From: Candidatus Heimdallarchaeota archaeon
GTDB taxonomy: Archaea; Asgardarchaeota; Heimdallarchaeia; Heimdallarchaeales; Kariarchaeaceae
Assembly (NCBI GenBank): GCA_015522385.1
Contig: WAMJ01000033.1
Coordinates: forward strand, 1-64,000
Direction: 5' to 3'
DNA length: 64,000 nucleotides
The notes under the pieces were generated by a model that was not told the DNA's origin, ran no database searches, and worked only from the letters and a program-made list of their open reading frames with translations. Below, in pieces: positions 1-8,058 of the stretch (positions are counted from its first letter, which is position 1; every line of letters starts with the position of its first letter). Position numbers and translations under genes: made by a program.

Positions 1-324
1 TTAACTTTAATCGCAAGTACTATCGCTACGACGCTTGCCATCCTGACCATTAAGGCGCTCGGACTCCTGGCCGAGAACGGTGGATATAGCGCAGCAACAC
101 AGATAGGCATGACCCCCGAGGCTGGAAAGGCTATTGGTGCAGGTCTCGCAGTAGGAATCGCCGGTGTTGGATCCGGTATTGGTATGGGCACCGCCGGAGC
201 AGCCGGTATTGGAGCCATTTCAGAGAACCCCAAGATGTTCACAAATGCTATTGTGTTCATCGTGCTTATCGAGGCAGTCGCTATCTACGGTCTCCTCGTT
301 GCCCTTCTGCTGATCTTCCTCTAG
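1..324 (+). CDS. atpK: V/A-type ATP synthase subunit K (proteolipid ring, c-like), 5' partial
   Basis: Proteolipid subunit of the membrane rotor ring of the archaeal A-type (V/A) ATP synthase, which carries protons or sodium ions through the membrane. The frame is open from base 1, so the gene starts left of the window; 107 residues are visible. They comprise a first hydrophobic helix (about residues 1-23), a glycine/alanine-rich helix containing GVGSGIGMGTAG, a polar loop (ISENPKMF) and a last helix with the ion-binding glutamate in VLIEAVAIYG (about residue 91). An ATG at 109 lies inside the gene and would cut off the first hydrophobic helix, so it is not taken as the start. Other ATPase subunits are expected upstream, outside the window. 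Confidence 0.93.
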   Translation, partial: LTLIASTIATTLAILTIKALGLLAENGGYSAATQIGMTPEAGKAIGAGLAVGIAGVGSGIGMGTAGAAGIGAISENPKMFTNAIVFIVLIEAVAIYGLLVALLLIFL

Positions 325-408
325 ATTTCACAAATAAGAACTAATCTAAGCAAAATCCTATCTGGGTATTCTCACCCATTCATATAGTTCTGGATCTAGC
401 ATGAGGTT

Positions 409-1320
409 ATGGTCAATCTTGTAACCGGTGCATTCTCATTTTCTGGAAGTTACATCGCCAAGGAAATGCTCCAGACAAGTACTCGTATCCGCACCCTAAC
501 TGGCCATTTCCGTGATGTTCCTTACTCAGATCGTGTGGATGTGTACCCGTATAACTTTGGTAATCACGAGGCACTGGTCGAGAGCTTGGACGGTGTTGAG
601 AATTTCGTCAACACCTACTGGATTCGGTTTCCAAGGGGGTCTATGACGTGGGAAAGAGCTGTGGAGAACTCCCGGCTCCTCTTCGATGCCTGCAGGGACG
701 CAGGTGTTAGAAGGATCATCCATCTCTCGGTGACCAATCCCTCATTGGATTCCCCTTACCCGTACTTCAGGGGAAAGGCTCAAGTAGAGGAACACCTGAG
801 GAATAGTGGAGTCAGATACTCCATCCTCCGTCCAGCATTGATCTTCGAGATCGAGGACATCCTCCTCAACAACATTGCGTACCTCCTTCGCCGGTCACCT
901 ATCTTTGGTATCTTTGGCACCGGTAGGTTCAAGGTGCAGCCAATTTCCCAACGGGATCTTGCGAAGGTGGTCGTATCCGAATTCAAGCGGAAGGAAAATA
1001 TTACGATGGACACGATTGGACCCGAAACCTACACTTTCATGAATATCCTGAAAATGTTGAATCGAGCCACCAGTTCTCGGACTCTTCTGCTTCCTTTTCC
1101 GGGGATATTCCGCTGGATACCATTTATGATGTCCAAATTTTTCGGGTTGCTTCTTCGCGATGTACTTCTCACCCGGTATGAGATGGACGCCCTTCGTGAC
1201 AACCTCCTGCTTACCAACAGTGAACCTGTCGGGGAGACAAGTTTCCGTGAATGGATTGAAGAAAATGGTGATCTCCTCGGAAGATCATATGCGCACGAGC
1301 TCAATCGTCACTACAAGTAG
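409..1320 (+). CDS. NmrA-like / atypical SDR NAD(P)-binding protein
   Basis: A 303-residue protein of the atypical short-chain dehydrogenase (NmrA/HSCARG) type: an N-terminal Rossmann fold that binds NAD(P)(H), acting as a redox sensor or as a reductase/epimerase. The dinucleotide loop is seen in VTGAFSFSGSYIAKEML near the N-terminus, a variant of the GxxGxxG pattern. Further family signs are RRIIHLSVTNPS (strand 5 region) and a PYPYFRGKAQVEEHL stretch at the usual Tyr/Lys position, where the lysine is kept. The last about 80 residues are more hydrophobic and may hold the substrate side. The ATG at 409 follows a GAGGT stretch. The substrate cannot be told from sequence. Confidence 0.75.
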   Translation: MVNLVTGAFSFSGSYIAKEMLQTSTRIRTLTGHFRDVPYSDRVDVYPYNFGNHEALVESLDGVENFVNTYWIRFPRGSMTWERAVENSRLLFDACRDAGVRRIIHLSVTNPSLDSPYPYFRGKAQVEEHLRNSGVRYSILRPALIFEIEDILLNNIAYLLRRSPIFGIFGTGRFKVQPISQRDLAKVVVSEFKRKENITMDTIGPETYTFMNILKMLNRATSSRTLLLPFPGIFRWIPFMMSKFFGLLLRDVLLTRYEMDALRDNLLLTNSEPVGETSFREWIEENGDLLGRSYAHELNRHYK

Positions 1321-1336
1321 GTATGTATGAAGCTAA

Positions 1337-2485
1337 CTAAGGGTTTGTGTACTCCGGATTGAGCCTAATTGCTTCTCGCAGGGCCTTTTCCGACTCGACA
1401 TCTCTCTTCATCGCGGTTAGTACCTTGCTGAGATTGTACCACGCAGGAGCAAATTCGGGGTCGTTCCATATCGCTTTCTTGTAGGTTTCTTCCGCTAACT
1501 CAAGCTTCCCTCTCCTGAAATAGATGGTAGCCAGAATATTTAGGGAGTTGGTGTCTTCTGGATTCAGCTGCACTGCTTTCTCGTAACTTTTCTCCGCTTC
1601 TTCCAGCTCATTCTTCGAATAGTATATTCTCCCCAGCATCAGATAAGCTCTCGCGTATTCTGGATCGATATTGATGACCTCGGACAGATTGTCTTCGGCC
1701 TTCTGGAACTCCTTCATCCTAATATAGATATCCGCTAGGTCAGTGAGGAGCTCGATGTTCAGCGGATCCATTCTCAGGGATTCATTATACGCCTCAATCG
1801 CCTTGTCAAAGTCCTTGGTTTTGCGGTAGAGCTCTGCGAGGGAGATCCAGCCAAGAGGCTCGTTTGCGTTCAAATCGATGGCCCTCTCGTAGGCAGTTAT
1901 TGCATCTTCCACCCTGTCTAATGATTTGAGGAGGTTACCAAGACCTATCCATGCTGTTTCGTTCTCCCCTTGTACTCGGATGGCCTCGAGCCATGCCTGC
2001 TCTGCATCATTTAGCTTCCCCTTCCTCTGGAGAATGGTAGCAAGATTCACCCAGGAGAACCCATCGTCTGGGTTGATCCTTAGAGCTATTCTCAGTGCCT
2101 CTTCACCTTCATCAATCCTATTGAGGTGGAGAAGGGCGAATCCCATCTTCTTCCAAGCGTAGTCATCTTGGGGATTGATCTCGATCGCTTTCTGCCATGC
2201 ATTCTTGGCGATGTTGAACCTTTCCTGCTCCTCGTGTAAGTTCCCGAGGTTCTTCCATACGGAAACATTGTGCGGATCGATGAGGAGTGCCTCTTGGAGT
2301 GCCTTTTCTGCCTCATTGAATTTTCCTTGTGCGTGGAGTACCAGACCGAGATTGTTCCACGCCACGAGGTAGCTTGGATCAAGGAGAATGGCTTCTCTGT
2401 AGCTCTTCTCCGCTGCTGGGAGATCTTTCTCTCGTCTGAAGCTGTCTCCCTTCTTCCTGAACTCGACAGCGTTTGGGTTCCTCAC
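1337..2485 (-). CDS. Tetratricopeptide repeat (TPR) protein
   Basis: A 382-residue protein made almost wholly of about ten consecutive 34-residue TPR units, with the usual W/L/G/Y/A/P spacing (for example AWNNLGLVLHAQGKFNEAEK and AYLMLGRIYYSKNELEEAEK). TPR arrays form a right-handed superhelix used as a protein-binding scaffold; the partner is unknown. No signal peptide or membrane segment is seen, so it is likely cytosolic. Translation probably starts at a GTG (2485-2483); the ATG a few bases upstream is in another frame. It is convergent with the NmrA-like gene (16 bases apart) and stands alone as a transcription unit. Confidence 0.88.
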   Translation of the reverse strand: MRNPNAVEFRKKGDSFRREKDLPAAEKSYREAILLDPSYLVAWNNLGLVLHAQGKFNEAEKALQEALLIDPHNVSVWKNLGNLHEEQERFNIAKNAWQKAIEINPQDDYAWKKMGFALLHLNRIDEGEEALRIALRINPDDGFSWVNLATILQRKGKLNDAEQAWLEAIRVQGENETAWIGLGNLLKSLDRVEDAITAYERAIDLNANEPLGWISLAELYRKTKDFDKAIEAYNESLRMDPLNIELLTDLADIYIRMKEFQKAEDNLSEVINIDPEYARAYLMLGRIYYSKNELEEAEKSYEKAVQLNPEDTNSLNILATIYFRRGKLELAEETYKKAIWNDPEFAPAWYNLSKVLTAMKRDVESEKALREAIRLNPEYTNP

Positions 2486-2590
2486 TACAACTCATGGGAC
2501 AATCATGTTATTAAGCCATGACATTATTTCCCAACCCAAGTACTCCGCAAGTATTCTAACAGATCAGTATATTCGCACCTTTTTGAAGAA

Positions 2591-2600
2591 TCTATTTATA
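2591..2600 (+). promoter_or_regulatory. Putative TATA box for the 2627 gene
   Basis: The AT-rich box tctatttata ends 26 bases before the ATG at 2627, the usual distance between an archaeal TATA box and the transcript start. This points to a leaderless or nearly leaderless transcript. An AGGAGG directly follows the box but is too far from the ATG to act as a ribosome site. Confidence 0.45.
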
Positions 2601-2626
2601 GGAGGATTTACGAGCAAAGAATATTC

Positions 2627-3100
2627 ATGAAAATTGGCGAAGCACTTCAGGAGGTTAAAGAACTATCGTCAAAGCTGTCAAGGCTTCAGACGCTTCAAGC
2701 AAGTCTCTTCTCATTTGTAGAGGGGACACAACCATCTAAGACCTTCGAAGAGTACGAGAAGGAGATCAATGAGATCCACGACCGGATCATCGACCTCAAG
2801 CTAAAGATACAGGATGCAAACCTCAGGAGTAAAGTGACGGTGACCTTCGATGACAACAGCTCGATCGAGTGTTCCATCGCCAAAGCCATTCTTGAAGTCT
2901 CCAAGCTCAGGTCAAAACTCTACCAGCTATCGCTAATGGTCCCGCAGAACCCTACATACACCTACGGGAAGGAGCAGTTGGTCACATACTTCCAGCCTAT
3001 CACACAACTTGAGAAGGAGGAGATGATCACCAAATTAGAGAGGATGAAGAGGAGCTACGACCTCGCTATTCAGGGTGGGAACTGGACTTACTCGCTGTGA
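2627..3100 (+). CDS. DIP1984-like (septicolysin-type) small protein
   Basis: A 157-residue, mostly helical protein that resembles the DIP1984 family of small cytosolic proteins, sometimes named after septicolysin; the biochemical role of the family is not settled. Matching features are the N-terminal KIGEALQEVKELSSKLSRLQ helix, a central NEIHDRIIDLKLKIQDAN helix, and the following TV..DDNSSIECSIAKAILEVSKLRSKL segment, which parallels the family pattern of a residue run asking for a ligand-like loop before a long helix. The length fits the family (about 150). The assignment comes from recalled sequence pattern only. It is transcribed alone. Confidence 0.5.
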   Translation: MKIGEALQEVKELSSKLSRLQTLQASLFSFVEGTQPSKTFEEYEKEINEIHDRIIDLKLKIQDANLRSKVTVTFDDNSSIECSIAKAILEVSKLRSKLYQLSLMVPQNPTYTYGKEQLVTYFQPITQLEKEEMITKLERMKRSYDLAIQGGNWTYSL

Positions 3101-3324
3101 TGGGGAATCGTTCGGCGCAACTTTTCATCTGGCTCCTCGGTTGCTGACCGACTTCTTTCTGTGAGGCCTTTTTCGATCAGAATGTCATGGCTTAAAGCTC
3201 AAGGATGAAAGATGAAGGATCATTTCCCGCTGGATGGGGGGTTGTGTCCGCTCGACCTAGAATCACAGTCAATTAAGCGCAGTAGAACCCATATCTATTT
3301 CAACACACATTTTCTCATAACTAT

Positions 3325-4449
3325 GTGATCGCTCTGGAACTCAATCCAATCGAGTGGATCCTATTCATTAGTTCGTTCGTAGCGTTTATCCCAATGATCC
3401 CATTGATCAGACTCTACATCCGTACTCGGATTGGTGAATATCTCCTGTTTTGTGGGGTCTTCCTTAGCTCGTCCATCTTCGCTATATCGTCTATCATTGC
3501 TCAAGAAACGGGGATACTTCTCTTCTGGCAACTGATGTTCAGTGCCCGAAACTTCACCTATTTCCTCTTCTTCCTCCACCTAACCCGAATGCTCTGGTAC
3601 ACACCTCCGGGATATATCCTCCACACAGGAAGCATAGGATACGCGATTGTCCAATTCTCCATTCTCCTCTGGAGGTTCAATGAGGATGGTGTTCCCGGGC
3701 TTTACCTTCCTGATGGAACCGCGATCTTCTCCCCTGAGAACAGGTTGTTAGGACTGCTCTTCCAATTCTATGTTGTCTCCCTCTTCCTCTATGCCTATTA
3801 CAAGATACAGATCGAGAACCCTTCAAACCGGGTAAAGAATACCAAACTCCTCATGCTTCTCCTGTCCTCAGCTCTTGTTATGAGTAGAGCATACAGAATA
3901 GCCCAGGTCTTTGGACTACCGATGAATCAAGGTACTGAGATCTTCGGTCATCTGCTCATAGTCATCGGATTCTTCGCGGTGGGGCTAGTGTACATCATCT
4001 ACCCTGAGAGCATCATGCTGACCATCGTGCAGCTGGGGGGTGTTCTGGTTCTCTCAAGAACTGGTGTACCCGTCGCAGCGAACAAGTTCAAGGAGTCCAA
4101 CATCCGCGTTCCAACCATGCTCCTCGGTGGAATTATGACCGCGGTGGAGACGATACTCACGGAGACAATGGAGACAGAAGATCAGACCTCATTCCACCAG
4201 CTACTGACTAGAAAGACATCGGTTCTAATCTATAGAGGTCCAAAATTCATGTACTCTATCATCACCAAGGACAACCCCACTTCCCTGCAGCGGAGCTCTC
4301 TAAAGTTCTTTGCCCGGAACTTTGTTCGTTTGTACAAGACTGAGATTCTGCAGTTCGAGAGGTCAGGTCGGATGATCATGGATATCTCGAAGGTGCTAGA
4401 ACTGGCGTTTCCCTACTCTTCAGGTCTCACTCCAGAGCCGTGGAGATAG
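3325..4449 (+). CDS. Seven-TM membrane protein with a longin/roadblock-like C-terminal domain
   Basis: A 374-residue protein. The first about 235 residues contain roughly seven hydrophobic segments (starting WILFISSFVAFIPMIPLI and ending LLIVIGFFAVGLVYIIY), in the layout of 7TM sensor modules. The rest is a soluble domain of about 135 residues beginning GGVLVLSRTGVPVAANKF, followed by a helix MLLGGIMTAVETILTE and strands ending YSIITKDNPTS. This order (strand with a small-residue turn, helix, strands, long helix) is what is seen in longin- and roadblock-like domains that partner small GTPases in Asgard archaea; that link is inference. The GTG start at 3325 is used because the overlapping ATG at 3323 stops at once. 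It could instead be an ordinary orphan membrane sensor. Confidence 0.6.
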   Translation: MIALELNPIEWILFISSFVAFIPMIPLIRLYIRTRIGEYLLFCGVFLSSSIFAISSIIAQETGILLFWQLMFSARNFTYFLFFLHLTRMLWYTPPGYILHTGSIGYAIVQFSILLWRFNEDGVPGLYLPDGTAIFSPENRLLGLLFQFYVVSLFLYAYYKIQIENPSNRVKNTKLLMLLLSSALVMSRAYRIAQVFGLPMNQGTEIFGHLLIVIGFFAVGLVYIIYPESIMLTIVQLGGVLVLSRTGVPVAANKFKESNIRVPTMLLGGIMTAVETILTETMETEDQTSFHQLLTRKTSVLIYRGPKFMYSIITKDNPTSLQRSSLKFFARNFVRLYKTEILQFERSGRMIMDISKVLELAFPYSSGLTPEPWR

Positions 4450-4469
4450 CTGCTCTACATATTGTGTAC

Positions 4470-5042
4470 TCAATTGGAGCTGCTCAATTCCCTAGTCAGA
4501 ACATATCCCGTGAAAAGCCCGTAGAAGAAACCGGTTATCATCCCGATAAAACCCCAAGAGGGTATCGCGCTGTAATCCCTGATTCTGACATCCAAGACAG
4601 TGAGGCTCAGCCCCAGCACAGGGTCAAGGAGCCCAAGAACCACAAATGCGATAACTACTGAGAGTAGGTTGGTGAGCACCCATACAGAGAGAGGTAGTGG
4701 TATTGATTTGCCTTGGAACAGTGCAATAACAATGAGTGCTGTAGGAAAGCCGATGATGTGAGCCAGCCCCAAACCTATGGTCTTGTCTATTATGAGGACG
4801 GTAATTCCCGCGATTAAGACTCCGATAACCAGTCCTATAGATGAACGTTTGGTATAGCTCTTCCTCCAGTTCTGGTCCTTCAATAAGACATACTGAAGAG
4901 CAAGTACAACCCCTGCGAATAATAGTGTGGCGATTATATCTCCAACAATTGGAAAGATGAATCCGGCATAGAGTCCCACTGCAAATCCCAGTGCCCAAGC
5001 TACAGAACTAGTCAGTACCCAGAGGGATAGAAATTTGTTCAT
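4470..5042 (-). CDS. Polytopic membrane protein of unknown function (about 6 TM)
   Basis: About 190 residues with some six hydrophobic segments, including LWVLTSSVAWALGFAVGLYA near the start and GFIGMITGFFYGLFTGYVL near the end, separated by one basic loop (KDQNWRKSYTKRSS) that should face the cytoplasm. The frame is open to 5108, but the internal ATG at 5042 (MNKFLSLW) is preferred because it begins directly before the first membrane helix. No family was recognised. It converges on the 7TM gene with 20 bases between stop codons. Confidence 0.6.
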   Translation of the reverse strand: MNKFLSLWVLTSSVAWALGFAVGLYAGFIFPIVGDIIATLLFAGVVLALQYVLLKDQNWRKSYTKRSSIGLVIGVLIAGITVLIIDKTIGLGLAHIIGFPTALIVIALFQGKSIPLPLSVWVLTNLLSVVIAFVVLGLLDPVLGLSLTVLDVRIRDYSAIPSWGFIGMITGFFYGLFTGYVLTRELSSSN

Positions 5043-5165
5043 AGTCAATGTAGATTGTAGCAACAGAAAAGCTTTCTGAGAGAAGAGCATCTGCTGATAA
5101 TGATACACAAAATAATCAGAATAGGGGTTGAAATACTTTAGATTATAGCTACCAAGCTAATATAA

Positions 5166-5270
5166 TTAGCAGCATCCTGTTCCGCAACAACCCCCGCAAC
5201 ATTCTGGGCAACAGTTTGTTCGGGGATTCGTGTAGCTTGTCTCGTTGGTGTTTTTCTCATTGTTTTCCAT
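5166..5270 (-). CDS. Cysteine-rich mini-protein, 34 residues, metallothionein-like
   Basis: A very short gene found by reading the minus strand: ATG at 5270, TAA at 5166. The product has a polar 18-residue head (MENNEKNTNETSYTNPR) and a tail NCCPECCGGCCGTGCC, where eight of the last sixteen residues are cysteine, arranged as four CC pairs. A GGTGAT ribosome site lies four bases before the ATG. The density and pairing of cysteines suggest metal or metal-sulfur binding, a metallochaperone, or a redox thiol store. It is divergent from a PadR-like regulator that also ends in a cysteine cluster, which argues for a shared role in metal or thiol sensing. No named family is recognised; function is inference. 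Confidence 0.72.
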   Translation of the reverse strand: MENNEKNTNETSYTNPRTNCCPECCGGCCGTGCC

Positions 5271-5442
5271 GTTTATCACCTTAGAATATTCTCTCCATGA
5301 TTTCTTTGTTTCCTCAAAAACATTCCAGAGGAATATTCTTATGATGTATTCATATGGAATATATAAAAATGTTCTGACTATAGTAGTCGTGTGGAATAAT
5401 CTTTCCGATTAATTTTTATTCAAGGTCACTCTTGTATAACTA
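5271..5442. promoter_or_regulatory. Divergent control region with GAATATTC palindromes
   Basis: The 172 bases between the cysteine mini-protein and the PadR-like gene are AT-rich and hold two copies of the perfect palindrome GAATATTC (5284-5291 and 5331-5338), plus a related half, GGAATATAT, near 5355. The first copy lies 14 bases before the mini-protein start codon. A TATA-like stretch, ttaatttttatt (about 5409-5420), sits 23-34 bases before the PadR ATG and fits a leaderless transcript. The repeated palindrome is a reasonable candidate operator for the neighbouring PadR dimer. Confidence 0.5.
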
Positions 5443-5802
5443 ATGATCACCCAGCCTACCGATATAACTCCCCTCCAATCACTTTTCCTGATGGTTATTA
5501 AGAGCAGTGACGGATCTGTTTCAGGAGCTGAGATTGTCAGAACAATTCGGAGCCAGCTGGGTAATCAGTGGGTGCCAACTCCTGGAGCGAGGTACAAGGT
5601 TCTCAAGAACCTGCTTGAGAAGGGGCTAATTGAGGAGACAACTCAGAAAGAAGAGAGAGATGACCAGAGGGTACGAACTTACTCTCTTACAGATGCTGGT
5701 CTCCAGAAGGTCAAGGAAGTAATGGAGCAAGCCACACATGTCTTCAAGTTTATGTCATCCTGCTGTTCTGAATACTGTGAGCCCTGCACGTATTGTTGCT
5801 GA
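5443..5802 (+). CDS. PadR-family transcriptional regulator with six-cysteine C-terminal tail
   Basis: A 119-residue winged-helix protein of the PadR type. Residues about 8-90 show the family pattern: PLQSLFLMVI, SGAEIVRTI, the wing region YKVLKNLLEKGLIEE, and the strand RTYSLTDAGLQKVKEV. PadR proteins are dimeric DNA-binding repressors that often control their own gene or a neighbour. The unusual part is the last 15 residues, SSCCSEYCEPCTYCC, which carry six cysteines where PadR proteins normally end in a dimerisation helix. This could bind a metal or a redox cofactor and gate DNA binding. The gene is divergent from the cysteine mini-protein and 40 bases before a hydrolase gene on the same strand. 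Confidence 0.82.
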   Translation: MITQPTDITPLQSLFLMVIKSSDGSVSGAEIVRTIRSQLGNQWVPTPGARYKVLKNLLEKGLIEETTQKEERDDQRVRTYSLTDAGLQKVKEVMEQATHVFKFMSSCCSEYCEPCTYCC

Positions 5803-5842
5803 GATAGAAAGACCTAATTATCAGAACTGCACCCGTTAGCTA

Positions 5843-6700
5843 ATGGTACTTCTTACGTTGTTGTACACTGCCCTAGGGGTCTATGTGGTGATGGGTATTC
5901 TCGTATTCTGGATACTCACAAACAACATTTTCATCTGGAGGTCTAAGGACTACGAGATCCCGTTCGAGGGTACAAAGAAGGGATGGTTGCCTAAGGGTAT
6001 TCGCTATTGGAGGTGCGACAACCCCAACCATGTCGGAGATAGGTGGGTTGTTCTCCTCCATTCTTGGGGTAGGAACTCTGCACGGATGGTCGAGCGAGGT
6101 CAGATATACTGGGATCGAGGATACTCTCTCATTCTCCTAGACGCTTGGTCCCACGGACAGAGCAAGTACAAACGTACAACTACTGCACTCTGGTTTGCTG
6201 AGCATGCACACGAGGTTGTGCAGAAGGAGGGTATTCCACCACCAATCGTACACGGGTTGTCCTTTGGTGCAATAGCTGCGACTGTCTTCGCTGCGAATTT
6301 TCCTGTGAGGGCTCTTGTAGCAGAGGCCCTCATGAACAATGTGAAGGACATGATGTTCGGTTTCCTCAGATACATGAAAATTCCCACATCACTCTTCGGC
6401 TGGGAAGTGATACTGCTCCTGAAATCAGGATTCCCTTGGGAAAAGGTCAATCCGAGTAACAATCTACCCATGGTCAAGGCACCGATCTTCCTCATTCATG
6501 GTGAGAATGACAAAATGTTCCCCGTGGATATTCACTTCTCCCGCAATACCAAGCTTCTCAAGGAGGACGATGTCTCATGGGTTGTCAAGAACTCTCCCCA
6601 CTCCAAGATGTGCAGATATCCGGGATATCGGGAAAAGGTTGAAGAGTTTCTCACTCGTGTCGAAGAGAGCTGGTTGGTCTACGAAAGACCATCTGAATAA
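5843..6700 (+). CDS. Membrane-anchored alpha/beta-hydrolase
   Basis: A 285-residue serine hydrolase of the alpha/beta fold. An N-terminal membrane helix (residues about 3-28, VVMGILVFWILTNNIFIW) should anchor it. Catalytic signs are the oxyanion loop HSWGRNS, the nucleophile elbow GLSFGA, the acid in GENDKMF and the base in NSPHSK. The YSLILLDAWSHGQS stretch is the usual strand before the first lid. The fold covers esterases, lipases, peptidases and dienelactone-type hydrolases, so the substrate is open. It follows the PadR-like gene by 40 bases on the same strand and may be co-transcribed with it. Confidence 0.82.
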   Translation: MVLLTLLYTALGVYVVMGILVFWILTNNIFIWRSKDYEIPFEGTKKGWLPKGIRYWRCDNPNHVGDRWVVLLHSWGRNSARMVERGQIYWDRGYSLILLDAWSHGQSKYKRTTTALWFAEHAHEVVQKEGIPPPIVHGLSFGAIAATVFAANFPVRALVAEALMNNVKDMMFGFLRYMKIPTSLFGWEVILLLKSGFPWEKVNPSNNLPMVKAPIFLIHGENDKMFPVDIHFSRNTKLLKEDDVSWVVKNSPHSKMCRYPGYREKVEEFLTRVEESWLVYERPSE

Positions 6701-6771
6701 AGTATGTACTGAGATTTACGCACAACTATCTCGATCTCGGATACATTTGACAAAACCCATCTTGGGCTACA

Positions 6772-8025
6772 CTAAAGTCTACCTATGTCTGTCCTGAAGC
6801 GCAATCCCGAGAGGCCATTGGGGATAAGGTTGTATGCGTTATCTACCGCCTCTTTTAAGGTGTTTCCTCTGCCGATAACTGCGAGGCTCCTGCTTCTACT
6901 CGTGTAGAGATCGTCTCCTTCCTTCCTGACACTCGCAAACCTTAGCGAGTCGTAGATATCGTCTGGAAGGTCAACCCTTCTGCCTTCCTGTGGATTCTCG
7001 GGATAGCCCTCTGGTACGAGGTAGACCACACAAGTTGCTATCTCTGAGAATTTCACGTCAGGTGTGGTACCCTTGCTCAGAGACTCGATTACGTCCAGTA
7101 GCGGGGTCTCCAAGAGTGCGAGGGTGTTGATCGCTTCAGGGTCCCCAAGGCGGGCGTTGAACTCCACGATACGAGGACCGTCCTTGGTCAGCATAAACTG
7201 GCCGTATATTGCTCCAGTGTACTTACCATTTTCTTTCTCGAGTGCCCTGAGTACGTTTCTCACGATACTTTTAGCATTCTCCAAATCCTCCTGACTGACA
7301 TAGGGGAGACCATGTCCAGGGTAACTTACAGACCCCATGGAGCCGGTGTTAGGTCCAGTGTCACCGTTGTATGCCCTCTTGTAGTCCTTGACAAGCGGGA
7401 GGAAGACCACATTGTCACCATAAGCTAACCCTTGTAATGAGAACTCTGCACCGTTTAGTTTCTCTTCCAGCAGGACTCTCCCGTCTGACCTGATAAGACT
7501 GCTGCCGTAGTCAAATGCCTCTTCGACCGTCGTGAAATGGTCACCATGGACACGAACCCCCTTCCCCCCGGTCAGTCCATCAGGTTTTATCACCAACGAC
7601 AGGTTCTTCTCTAGTGCAGACCGTAGCTTATCCTCGTTCGTGCACACAGTGTACTCAATGTTGCCCTCGATATTGTGCGCACTTAGCAGGTTTCTTAGAT
7701 ACGACTTTGACCCCTCCAATCTTGCGTTAGCCTGCGTAGGGCTGAACACCATTATCCCAAGGGACTGTAGCCAATCTGTCATCCCTTTGACCAAAGGTGC
7801 CTCGGGGCCGATGATCGCCAGATCGATATCCTCTATCCACTCGCTCAGCAGGTCTGTGTCCTTCTCGTAGTCTGACGGTATGGTGATTTCAGCGATGTCC
7901 TCAATCCCTGGGTTCAACGTGGGGGCCCACGTGATGAGACGAGCACCGCTGTTCTTCAGAGCGATAGCCCAAGCGTGCTCCCTCCCACCATTTCCGATGA
8001 GCAGTACTGTATTCACACGTTGCAA
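6772..8025 (-). CDS. purD: Phosphoribosylamine-glycine ligase (GAR synthetase)
   Basis: Second step of de novo purine synthesis: ATP-dependent ligation of glycine to phosphoribosylamine. The 417-residue length is standard. Features in order: N-terminal GNGGREHAWA (residues about 11-20), GPEAPLVKGMTDWL, the ATP-grasp core LVIKPDGLTGGKGVRV, the catalytic-site run TGPNTGSMGSVSY, and VEFNARLGDPEA near residue 290, where the metal-binding glutamate and asparagine lie. It sits 33 bases downstream of aspartate kinase on the same strand and is separate from the main purine operon at 29.5-36.7 kb. Confidence 0.96.
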   Translation of the reverse strand: MQRVNTVLLIGNGGREHAWAIALKNSGARLITWAPTLNPGIEDIAEITIPSDYEKDTDLLSEWIEDIDLAIIGPEAPLVKGMTDWLQSLGIMVFSPTQANARLEGSKSYLRNLLSAHNIEGNIEYTVCTNEDKLRSALEKNLSLVIKPDGLTGGKGVRVHGDHFTTVEEAFDYGSSLIRSDGRVLLEEKLNGAEFSLQGLAYGDNVVFLPLVKDYKRAYNGDTGPNTGSMGSVSYPGHGLPYVSQEDLENAKSIVRNVLRALEKENGKYTGAIYGQFMLTKDGPRIVEFNARLGDPEAINTLALLETPLLDVIESLSKGTTPDVKFSEIATCVVYLVPEGYPENPQEGRRVDLPDDIYDSLRFASVRKEGDDLYTSRSRSLAVIGRGNTLKEAVDNAYNLIPNGLSGLRFRTDIGRL

Positions 8026-8058
8026 GTGGACAGTTAGAATAAAAATTGAACTATAGCT

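Noticed and set aside
3101..3324. Possible C/D-box small RNA near the GATGAAAGATGAAGG run (about 3205-3220)
   Set aside because: No proper C box (RTGATGA) with a matching D box at a workable distance was found.
4440..4661. 73-residue plus-strand frame after the 7TM gene
   Set aside because: It lies opposite the 6-TM membrane protein and has no family features; a shadow.
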